Shown piece after piece: positions 14,432-20,085 of a stretch of DNA of 24,465 nt; positions within the stretch are counted from its first letter, which is position 1; every line of letters starts with the position of its first letter. The DNA lies in the NCBI GenBank assembly GCA_045577175.1, contig JAZNHT010000007.1, forward strand, positions 1 to 24,465. The letters are read 5' to 3'. Source of the DNA: SIG701 sp045577175. Its GTDB lineage: Bacteria; Bacillota; Clostridia; Oscillospirales; CAG-272. The notes below the pieces were generated by a model. It was not told the origin of the DNA. It searched no databases and worked only from the letters and a program-made list of their open reading frames with translations. Position numbers and translations under genes: made by a program.

Positions 14432-15352
14432 ATGATGATTACACGCCGTTTTTTTGCCGTGCTTGCGGCATTTGCGCTCCTTCTCTGCACCGTACTTACC
14501 GGATGCGACGAAAACCGCACGCCCGATATGCCCTCCCCCGATGTGGGCTCGTACTGCTATGACCGGGCAGACGTGCTGACGACCGAGACGGAAAATCACA
14601 TCATCACGCAAAACGATGCGCTGTTCGCCATGACCGGCGCACAGATCGTCGTCGCCTGCGTTGATACAACCGGCTCAACCGGCATCAGCGATTATGCCTA
14701 CTCTTTGTTCAACAGCTGGGGCATCGGCTCGGCGGAGGAGAACAACGGTGTGCTCATCCTGCTCTCCATCGGCGAGGACGATTACTGGACGCTGCAGGGC
14801 GAGGGGCTTGAGGACACTCTCCCGAGCGGTCTGATTAAAACGATGCAGAACACGTATCTGGAGCCGGACTTTGCGGCGAAGGATTACGATGCGGGTGTAC
14901 GGCTCTATTTTGACGCAGTGATCTCGCATCTTGAAACGCTCTACTCCGTCGATCTCGACACATGGAACGGCGCGCCGGGCGAGTACACGCAGGCATCGGG
15001 CGATGCATCCGCCTCCGACACAAACGACGGATCAAGCGCAATCTTTATTGCGATCTTCATTGTGATCGTGATTGTGGTGATTATCCTGATCGCTTTCTCC
15101 GGCGGCGGTTCGTCCGGCGGCGGCACAAGACGCCGTCATTCCCCCACAGTCACGATTCCGCGCACCGTCATGCGCGGCGGATACTATCCGGGACCGCGCC
15201 CGACCGTCCGTCCTCCAAACCGTCCGAGCGGTGGCTCGTTCGGCGGAGGCTCGTTCGGCTCATCTCGCGGCGGATTTTCCGGCGGAGGCTCTTCGGGCGG
15301 ATTCCGCGGCGGCGGAGGCTCATCTCGCGGCGGCGGAGCCGGACGCAGATAA
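14432..15352 (+). CDS. TPM-domain lipoprotein with glycine-rich C-terminal tail
   Basis: A 306-residue protein. Residues 1-25 form a lipoprotein signal ending in the lipobox LTGC (Cys25). A TPM domain (YgcG/MOLO1 type) spans about 40-170, with YCYDRADVLT at the start and NNGVLILLSIGEDDYWTLQG inside. A strong membrane helix at about 203-222 is followed by a basic stretch and a Gly/Ser/Arg tail (about 266-306) of GGGSFGS-, GGFSGGGSS-like repeats. TPM proteins of this layout sit outside the membrane and are linked to envelope or photosystem maintenance in other organisms; the exact role is unknown. GAGG lies eight bases before the first ATG; a second ATG follows immediately. Confidence 0.85.
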   Translation: MMITRRFFAVLAAFALLLCTVLTGCDENRTPDMPSPDVGSYCYDRADVLTTETENHIITQNDALFAMTGAQIVVACVDTTGSTGISDYAYSLFNSWGIGSAEENNGVLILLSIGEDDYWTLQGEGLEDTLPSGLIKTMQNTYLEPDFAAKDYDAGVRLYFDAVISHLETLYSVDLDTWNGAPGEYTQASGDASASDTNDGSSAIFIAIFIVIVIVVIILIAFSGGGSSGGGTRRRHSPTVTIPRTVMRGGYYPGPRPTVRPPNRPSGGSFGGGSFGSSRGGFSGGGSSGGFRGGGGSSRGGGAGRR

Positions 15353-15358
15353 AAAACA

Positions 15359-15387
15359 GGCAGTACCGTGCCCAAAGCGGTACTGCC
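15359..15387. terminator. 10-bp hairpin after the TPM gene
   Basis: GGCAGTACCG (15359-15368) and CGGTACTGCC (15378-15387) pair perfectly around a nine-base loop, seven bases after the TPM stop. On the plus strand it is followed only by TTATCCTG, so it is a poor intrinsic terminator in that direction; on the minus strand a run of six T follows. It probably still ends or attenuates the five-gene transcript. Confidence 0.65.
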
Positions 15388-15431
15388 TTATCCTGTAAAT
15401 ACTAAATTTCAACGAAACGAAAGATGCACGT

Positions 15432-17360
15432 ATGATTTCCATAAGCACTTCAAATCTTGCGTACCGCGTCGGTGCGCGCGATATTCTGACCGATGTGACG
15501 TTTTCGCTGGAGGAGGGAGACCACCTCGCCATTGTCGGCGTAAACGGCAGCGGAAAATCCACCCTCATGCGGATGATTACGGGCGAATACACGCCCGATG
15601 AGGGCGCGGTCTTTATCGCCAAAGATAAGACGGTCGGTATGCTTGAGCAGGATGACGCGTTCAACCTCCTCAGAGGCGATCCCGACTCCCCGATTGATGA
15701 GACTGTGCTCGGACAGATGTACGCGGCGTTTCCCGAGCTCTGCCGTATGGAGGCGCGCCTGGCGCAAATTGAACGCGAGCTCACCACGGCGGAGGGAGAC
15801 ACGCTCACAAGGCTGAGCAGTGAATTTGCCTCCCTCAACACAAAATTTGCCGCAGACGGCGGTCTGCACTACAAATCCCGCTGCAAGAGCTTTCTCGTTC
15901 GTCTCGGCTTTGCGGAGACGTTCCACGGTATGCCGATCGAAAAGCTGAGCGGCGGTCAGCGTACCCGTCTCGCCCTCGCACGGCTTCTGTCGCGCGAGCC
16001 GGATATTCTCCTGCTTGACGAGCCGACAAACCATCTCGACATGGACACGATGATCTGGCTGGAGGGGCATCTGGCATCGTACAAAAAGACGCTCATCCTC
16101 GTCAGCCACGACCGCTATTTCCTTGATCGCGTGACGAACAAGACGCTTGACATCGAGCACGGCAAGGCGACGCTTTATAAAGCAAGCTACACGGATTTTG
16201 TAAAGCTGAAGGAAGAGCACCGTGCGGCGATGGAGAAAAAATACGAGCTCCAGCAAAAGGAGATCGCGCGGCTGGAGGCGTACATCGCCCAGCAGAGGCA
16301 GTGGAACCGCGAAAGAAACATCATCGCGGCGGAGAGCCGCGAGAAGGCAATCGACCGCATGGAAAAGGTCGAACGTCCGATGGACGCGCCGAAGGCGATC
16401 CGATTCGCGTTCAACGATGCGGGGGAAAGCGGCAACGACGTGCTCTCCGTGCGCAAGCTGGAGAAGGCTTTCCCGGGGAAGGAGCTTTTCAAGAATCTCT
16501 CCTTTGAAGTAAAGAAACGGGATCATGTGCTGATTCTCGGTCCGAACGGATGCGGCAAATCGACGCTGATTAAAATTCTCGTGGGCAAAATGATCCCCGA
16601 CGCCGGCAAAATCGAATTCGGCTACAACGTAACGATCGGCTACTACGATCAGGAAAATCAGAATCTCGATCCGAAAAAGACGGTGCTCGCCGAGCTGTGG
16701 GACGCGTACTCTGCGCTCACGCAGACGGAGGTACGAAACACGCTCGCGCTGTTTCTCTTCCGCGGAGATGACATCGAAAAGACGGTATCGGTCTTAAGCG
16801 GCGGTGAGCGCGCACGGCTGACGCTTGCGAAGCTGATCCTCTCCAAAATGAACGTGCTGATTCTGGACGAGCCGACGAACCACCTCGACATTCAGTCGCG
16901 CGAGGCTTTGGAGAATGCGCTGTCCGCCTTTGACGGGACGATCATCGCCGTATCGCACGACCGCTATTTCATCGAAAAGCTGGCGACGCGCATTGTGGCG
17001 ATCTCCCCCGACGGATGCGACGATTTCCGCGGCGGATACGATGCTTACGTGAAGTGGAAAAATCGCATGGCGCAAGGCACGGTGGAGGCGGCAGAGGAAG
17101 AAAAGCCGTCCTCCCAGAAGGAAGAATATCTGGCGCGCAAGCAGGAAGCGGCACGGCTGAGGCAACGCGAGAAGCGCAAGGTCACGATCGCGGCGGAAAT
17201 CGAAGCGATGGAAAAACGGCTGACGGAGATTCAGGACGAGCTCTTCGGCGATGCCGCCTCGGATTACAAGCGTGCGGCGGAGCTGGACGATGAGCGCATC
17301 ACGGTGGAGGATCGCCTGATGCAGCTTTATGAGGAAGAGGAAGAATTGAAGGGGGAGTGA
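15432..17360 (+). CDS. ABC-F family ATPase (Uup/YdiF-type)
   Basis: A 642-residue cytosolic protein with two ABC domains and no membrane segment, the ABC-F layout of ribosome-associated translation factors. Domain 1 has Walker A GVNGSGKST (36-44), LSGGQ (172-176) and DEPTNHLD (196-203); domain 2 has GPNGCGKST (370-378), LSGGE (455-459) and DEPTNHLD (479-486). The linker between them (about 250-330) is charged and helical, matching the P-site tRNA interaction motif region. A C-terminal extension (about 550-642) is a charged coiled coil as in Uup. It is likely a housekeeping translation factor; antibiotic protection cannot be judged. The ribosome binding site is weak, and no clear promoter is visible in the 44 bases after the preceding hairpin. 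Confidence 0.93.
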   Translation: MISISTSNLAYRVGARDILTDVTFSLEEGDHLAIVGVNGSGKSTLMRMITGEYTPDEGAVFIAKDKTVGMLEQDDAFNLLRGDPDSPIDETVLGQMYAAFPELCRMEARLAQIERELTTAEGDTLTRLSSEFASLNTKFAADGGLHYKSRCKSFLVRLGFAETFHGMPIEKLSGGQRTRLALARLLSREPDILLLDEPTNHLDMDTMIWLEGHLASYKKTLILVSHDRYFLDRVTNKTLDIEHGKATLYKASYTDFVKLKEEHRAAMEKKYELQQKEIARLEAYIAQQRQWNRERNIIAAESREKAIDRMEKVERPMDAPKAIRFAFNDAGESGNDVLSVRKLEKAFPGKELFKNLSFEVKKRDHVLILGPNGCGKSTLIKILVGKMIPDAGKIEFGYNVTIGYYDQENQNLDPKKTVLAELWDAYSALTQTEVRNTLALFLFRGDDIEKTVSVLSGGERARLTLAKLILSKMNVLILDEPTNHLDIQSREALENALSAFDGTIIAVSHDRYFIEKLATRIVAISPDGCDDFRGGYDAYVKWKNRMAQGTVEAAEEEKPSSQKEEYLARKQEAARLRQREKRKVTIAAEIEAMEKRLTEIQDELFGDAASDYKRAAELDDERITVEDRLMQLYEEEEELKGE

Positions 17361-17361
17361 C

Positions 17362-17374
17362 GTGACCATGTCAC
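17362..17374. repeat. Short palindrome at the ABC-F gene end
   Basis: GTGAC and GTCAC pair around CAT immediately after the ABC-F stop codon. It is a minor 5-bp stem that forms the first of several hairpins in this noncoding region. Confidence 0.4.
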
Positions 17375-17392
17375 CGACACCCCTGCCACTGC

Positions 17393-17411
17393 GAGGTTGC
17401 TATGCAACCTC
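17393..17411. repeat. 8-bp hairpin in the ABC-F 3' region
   Basis: GAGGTTGC and GCAACCTC form a perfect 8-bp stem with a three-base loop, 33 bases after the ABC-F stop. No T-run follows. It lies just before the larger hairpin at 17415-17446 and may be part of the same transcript end or of a repeat. Confidence 0.6.
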
Positions 17412-17414
17412 GTC

Positions 17415-17450
17415 GCACATGCCGCCCGCCTTTTGGCGGCATGTGCACTT
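17415..17450 (+). terminator. Strong hairpin, likely terminator of the ABC-F gene
   Basis: GCACATGCCGCC (17415-17426) and GGCGGCATGTGC (17435-17446) form a perfect 12-bp stem with an eight-base loop, followed after AC by TTTT. This is the best candidate transcript end downstream of the ABC-F gene, although the T-run is short. Confidence 0.65.
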
Positions 17451-17506
17451 TTATGAAACTCCCAATTACCTTTTGTGTTCCCGCTGCTGCATTCCGCTGA
17501 CCTATG

Positions 17507-17551
17507 CCTCCCTCCGAGAGGGAGGGGGACCACGAAGTGGTGGAAGGAGCC
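17507..17551 (+). repeat. Double-hairpin intergenic repeat, copy A
   Basis: The unit consists of CCTCCCTC/GAGGGAGG (8-bp stem, CGA loop, 17507-17525), then ACCAC/GTGGT with a GAA loop (17529-17541), then GGAAGGAGCC. This two-hairpin layout, with a purine-pyrimidine stem and a GAA-looped stem, resembles dispersed palindromic repeats that I recall from gut Clostridia. Confidence 0.65.
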
Positions 17552-17591
17552 TGCGGAACGTAAAATTTTGCTGAGATCCATCGCTTACGCA

Positions 17592-17637
17592 CTCTCCCTC
17601 ACCCGACTTCGTCGGGAGCTCCCTCCCGGAGGGAGCC
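17592..17637 (-). repeat. Double-hairpin intergenic repeat, copy B (inverted)
   Basis: On the minus strand this copy reads in the same order as copy A: a GCTCCCTC/GAGGGAGC stem (8 bp, three-base loop, 17618-17636), then CCCGAC/GTCGGG with a GAA loop (17602-17616), then a GAGGGAG end. The middle stem differs in sequence from copy A but keeps pairing, indicating selection on or replication of the structure. Confidence 0.65.
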
Positions 17638-17730
17638 TTATGGAGTCAGTTGCTGTATAGGAACACAAAGTCGAATTGGGATTTTTAAAAAAGGGATTTG
17701 ATTCCGAAAACTTTTAATAAATTTCCTGTT

Positions 17731-17890
17731 CGATTTGGTGTTTCCGCTGTCCGAAAACGAACGATTTCATCGTAGGGCGGGGGTTTACTCCCGCCGTTTC
17801 GCGTGGTTTCGGCTGTTTTGAGCGGCGGGACGCAAGGCCCCGCCCTACAGGTTAAACCTGCTGTCTGCCCGGGAACACAAAAAGTGATTG
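17731..17890. mobile_element. MITE-like noncoding element 2, tandem to element 1
   Basis: The left end resembles that of element 1 (GGTGTTTCCGCTG at 17738-17750 versus TGTGTTCCCGCTG at 17474-17486). The right end GGGAACACAAAA (17871-17882) repeats the right end of element 1 (GGAACACAAA at 17660-17669). Both right ends are followed by a T/A-rich block containing TTTAAAAAAGG or TTTTTAAAAAAGGG and, farther on, AACTTT. The cargo is a different palindrome (17772-17848). Tandem units sharing ends but differing in the middle suggest nested or modular insertion. Confidence 0.4.
17772..17848. repeat. 77-base palindromic repeat
   Basis: GTAGGGCGGGG (17772-17782) and CCCCGCCCTAC (17838-17848) are perfect 11-base inverted repeats. 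Inside, CCCGCCG (17790-17796) pairs with CGGCGGG (17823-17829). The whole can fold as one long two-part hairpin. GC-rich units ending GTAGGGCGGGG are a kind of intergenic repeat I recall from Clostridia, though I cannot confirm copy number here. Confidence 0.65.
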
Positions 17891-17924
17891 GACGTTTAAA
17901 AAAGGATCGGCTTCTAAAAACTTT

Positions 17925-17957
17925 ATAAAAAAGGATGCTGATAAACACAGCATCCTT
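17925..17957 (-). terminator. Rho-independent terminator of the small membrane protein gene
   Basis: On the minus strand AAGGATGCTG and CAGCATCCTT (17948-17957 with 17931-17940) form a 10-bp stem with a seven-base loop, followed by a run of T at 17932-17927. It begins five bases after the stop codon at 17962. Confidence 0.85.
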
Positions 17958-17961
17958 CTCT

Positions 17962-18447
17962 TTATATTCGATTGGTGAACAGCCCCACCATCTCGGCGGA
18001 CGGCTCAAAGATCACGCCGATGGCGTTATCGGCACCGTCCACGAACACGGCGAGATACGCACCGTCCGGACGGTAGGTGACTGTATAGCTGTAGATTTGC
18101 ATCGCAGGATATTTCCCTCGCACGTCCTTGCCGATCTTCCCCTTGGAAAGCGGCACGAAATCCGCAAGCTCGGAGAGCGCAAGCCGTGCCTCGGTAACAC
18201 CGACACGGCGCCCCTGCGATTTCTGCACGGTAAAATCGCCGTCCTCCACCGCATACGAAAACGACGTGAACAGATAGCGGATCGCAAAAAACAGTCCGCC
18301 CGCGAACATAACAAAGGACACCGCCTGCAAAACCGCCTGCCCTTTCGGAAGAATCGGCGCAAGCAGAAATACGGCAATCCCCAAAGCGACCGACACAGTC
18401 GTGATGATCTGCGGCTTTTTATTCTGCGGCTTCGGCTCGTGATACAT
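17962..18447 (-). CDS. Small membrane protein of unknown function
   Basis: A 161-residue protein, unrecognised. Residues 1-13 are polar (MYHEPKPQNKKPQ), two hydrophobic helices follow at about 15-31 and 36-55, and the remaining 100 residues are soluble with a beta-rich pattern (SYAVEDGDFTVQKSQGRRVG, YSYTVTYRPDGAYLAVFVD) reminiscent of a small PH-like membrane-proximal domain; that comparison is only by eye. AAGGAGG lies before the ATG at 18447; the frame is open 15 codons further upstream but without a binding site. Only about 28 bases separate it from the rpmF terminator and no promoter is evident, so it may depend on readthrough. Confidence 0.75.
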   Translation of the reverse strand: MYHEPKPQNKKPQIITTVSVALGIAVFLLAPILPKGQAVLQAVSFVMFAGGLFFAIRYLFTSFSYAVEDGDFTVQKSQGRRVGVTEARLALSELADFVPLSKGKIGKDVRGKYPAMQIYSYTVTYRPDGAYLAVFVDGADNAIGVIFEPSAEMVGLFTNRI

Positions 18448-18474
18448 CCTACCCCTCCTTAAAAACTGCGCTAA

Positions 18475-18507
18475 AAAACGCAAAGACCGCACTTTTCATG
18501 CGGTCTT
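18475..18507 (-). terminator. Rho-independent terminator of rpmF
   Basis: AAGACCGCA (18483-18491) and TGCGGTCTT (18499-18507) form a 9-bp stem with a seven-base loop. On the minus strand it is followed by TGCGTTTTTT. It lies 11 bases after the rpmF stop. Confidence 0.85.
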
Positions 18508-18517
18508 CAGCGTAAGC

Positions 18518-18700
18518 TCACGCTTCCTTTTTGATTATCTCTTTGCCATCATAATAGCCGCATGCCTTGCAGACACGGTGGGTGAGATTGTACTCGCCGC
18601 AGTGCGGGCATTTTACCATGCCGGGCATATCGAGCTTCCAGACGTTGCTGCGTCTTTTGTCTCTGCGCGCCTTGGATGTTTTTCTCTTCGGTACTGCCAT
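18518..18700 (-). CDS. rpmF: 50S ribosomal protein L32 (zinc-binding)
   Basis: A 60-residue protein that reads MAVPKRKTSKARRDKRRSNV and then a zinc ribbon CPHC (Cys31, Cys34) and CKAC (Cys44, Cys47). This is the zinc-binding form of L32. AAGGAGG lies before the ATG. It follows the DUF177 gene by 56 bases in the order conserved widely in bacteria (DUF177-rpmF), so both are probably transcribed from the promoter at 19343-19371. Confidence 0.97.
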   Translation of the reverse strand: MAVPKRKTSKARRDKRRSNVWKLDMPGMVKCPHCGEYNLTHRVCKACGYYDGKEIIKKEA

Positions 18701-18756
18701 CCTTGAAACCTCCTTATGGGACTATTGTCAAATGTACACAGTATATTATACACTAT

Positions 18757-19293
18757 TTATTGCGGCTTTTCAAGTAGTTTTTCAAAAACTTTTAGCCTTG
18801 GATCGATTTCTTTTTCAAATTTGCAGCCGCAATCGCCGTCTGCGCGCCGTTTTCCGCACTTCGGACACAGTCCGAGGCACGCCTCGTCGCACAAATGCCA
18901 CATCGGCAACTCAAGCACGAATGCCTCCGCCAAGTCCGCGCCGATGTCCACACATCCGTTTGTCAGATGCAGGATGTCGTCCTCGTCTTCAAAATCCGGA
19001 TCGTCTGCCGTGATGCGCGATCCCTTCGATTCGATCAGTCTCTCAATCGAAAACGAAAGGCTTGTGGAAATCGGTGAGAGGCACCGGTCGCACACCGTCT
19101 CATACGGAGCTTCGACAGAAGCCGTGAGCGTCAGACAGCCGTGATTGTCCTTGACTTTGCAAAAAACGTGCATGGGAGAGACAAGCGTGATGCCGTGGGG
19201 CACGGCAGCATCGTCCTCCCCGGGGGTAAAGAAATCTTCAACCGCAAGCTCGGAAACTTTGCCCTCAAGCAGTTGGGTCAGATCTATTTTCAT
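18757..19293 (-). CDS. DUF177 family protein (YceD/YlbN-type)
   Basis: A 178-residue cytoplasmic protein of the YceD family, linked to 23S rRNA or large-subunit maturation and almost always next to rpmF, as here. It begins MKIDLTQLLEGKVSELAVED; CDRC lies in the middle, and the C-terminal half has a cysteine-rich block, CDEACLGLCPKCGKRRADGD, plus CGC, then EIDPRLKVFEKLL, typical of Gram-positive members. The ATG at 19293 has GGAGG upstream. The frame is open for 45 further codons, but these cross the promoter and are not coding. Confidence 0.92.
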   Translation of the reverse strand: MKIDLTQLLEGKVSELAVEDFFTPGEDDAAVPHGITLVSPMHVFCKVKDNHGCLTLTASVEAPYETVCDRCLSPISTSLSFSIERLIESKGSRITADDPDFEDEDDILHLTNGCVDIGADLAEAFVLELPMWHLCDEACLGLCPKCGKRRADGDCGCKFEKEIDPRLKVFEKLLEKPQ

Positions 19294-19342
19294 ATAAACG
19301 CCTCCTGCCGGATCTTTTTCCGCAATACCTTTGCGAATATCT

Positions 19343-19371
19343 ATTATATAAGAAAAATCGCTCCGTGTCAA
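19343..19371 (-). promoter_or_regulatory. Consensus sigma-A promoter of DUF177-rpmF
   Basis: On the minus strand TTGACA (19371-19366) and TATAAT (19348-19343) are perfect consensus hexamers with a 17-base spacer. Transcription should start near 19336, leaving about 43 untranslated bases before the DUF177 ATG. Confidence 0.9.
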
Positions 19372-19413
19372 TGGCTGTTCAGAAAAAAGTTGCGGAGAAA
19401 ATATCGGTTTCTC

Positions 19414-19442
19414 TTGTAATCTTTGCACGAATTTGTTATAAT
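19414..19442 (+). promoter_or_regulatory. Sigma-A promoter of the divergent hypothetical gene
   Basis: TTGTAA (19414-19419) and TATAAT (19437-19442) have a 17-base spacer. The predicted start near 19449 leaves about 28 bases to the ATG at 19477. It is back to back with the DUF177-rpmF promoter, whose -35 box is 43 bases away. Confidence 0.8.
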
Positions 19443-19476
19443 GATACCGTTATCGACCGCTTTTCGGGAGGGAATT

Positions 19477-20058
19477 ATGAAAAACGCAGGCAAAATCGCC
19501 AAACATATCATTACCTTTATTGTATTTCTTCTGTGTGGTCTCTTTATCTTTCGCTGCTGTATCGCCTCCGACCAGAGCGTGCTCAAATCGCTGACCGTAA
19601 CGGATACGCTCCGCGAGGCATACGCCGCCGATCCGAGCATCGAAATCCTCACACACGATCTTCCGTATGAAATTTCCGAGGACGGGTATCTGTCGGGGTA
19701 TTCCCTCGTAATGATTCCGTCAATCAAGCAGACGCAGATCACGCTCCGCTACAATGACAGCATCTTCTCCTACAACGATCTGCCCGAGGATGCCGTATTC
19801 ACATACTGTCTGACCGATTCGGTCACGGGCGAGGAGATCACAGGCGAGGTGCTCGCCTCACAGGACAAATGGATGTACAACTACCGCCGCGTTGTCTTTG
19901 ACGGGCTCTCGTGGACGGAGGAAAACAATCTGACCGTCACACTGTACGCCGACGGAGAGAAAATCACGGAGCTTTTGCTGCATCACGTGGACATGAACAT
20001 CGTAAACGAGCAGTACAAGCTGAGCCGCGCTGAGAAAAACGCGCTTACAGGAAACTAA
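19477..20058 (+). CDS. Membrane-anchored or secreted hypothetical protein
   Basis: A 193-residue protein I do not recognise. A basic N-terminus (MKNAGKIAKH) precedes a hydrophobic helix at about 11-31 (IITFIVFLLCGLFIFRCCIA), so the remainder is likely extracytoplasmic. The mature part is acidic and beta-rich, with ITLRYNDSIFSYNDLPEDAV and NNLTVTLYADGEKITELLLH segments resembling an Ig-like or jelly-roll fold by eye only. GGGAGGG lies before the ATG at 19477; an in-frame ATG at 19423 would precede the promoter's start and is rejected. It is monocistronic between its own promoter and a shared terminator. Confidence 0.8.
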   Translation: MKNAGKIAKHIITFIVFLLCGLFIFRCCIASDQSVLKSLTVTDTLREAYAADPSIEILTHDLPYEISEDGYLSGYSLVMIPSIKQTQITLRYNDSIFSYNDLPEDAVFTYCLTDSVTGEEITGEVLASQDKWMYNYRRVVFDGLSWTEENNLTVTLYADGEKITELLLHHVDMNIVNEQYKLSRAEKNALTGN

Positions 20059-20060
20059 AA

Positions 20061-20085
20061 ACGGGTGCTTCGGCACCCGTTTTCT
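20061..20085. terminator. Bidirectional terminator between hypothetical gene and MATE gene
   Basis: ACGGGTGC (20061-20068) and GCACCCGT (20073-20080) pair around a TTCG tetraloop, followed by TTTCTT on the plus strand and by TTTTTAG on the minus strand. It serves the two convergent genes that end three and five bases away. Confidence 0.9.

Larger units (their letters stand above)
17455..17690. mobile_element. MITE-like noncoding element 1 with terminal inverted repeats
   Basis: The left end (17461-17481) reads CCCAATT, four variable bases, TTTGTGTTCC; the right end (17660-17680) is its inverse, matching 17 of 21 positions, and weaker matching continues about seven bases outward on both sides. 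Between them lie two palindromic repeats in inverted orientation (17507-17551 and 17592-17637). No coding sequence is present. The layout fits a non-autonomous miniature element, but no target-site duplication was established, and no transposase is present in the window. Confidence 0.5.

Noticed and set aside
15450..16526. 358-codon minus-strand frame over the ABC-F gene
   Set aside because: Shadow of the ABC-F coding frame with no independent signals.
17371..17660. Short open frames in the repeat region after the ABC-F gene
   Set aside because: They translate palindromic repeats, overlap each other on both strands and lack ribosome binding sites.
17393..17957. CRISPR array
   Set aside because: The repeats are palindromes of different sequence and spacing; there are no regularly spaced identical repeats with unique spacers and no cas genes.
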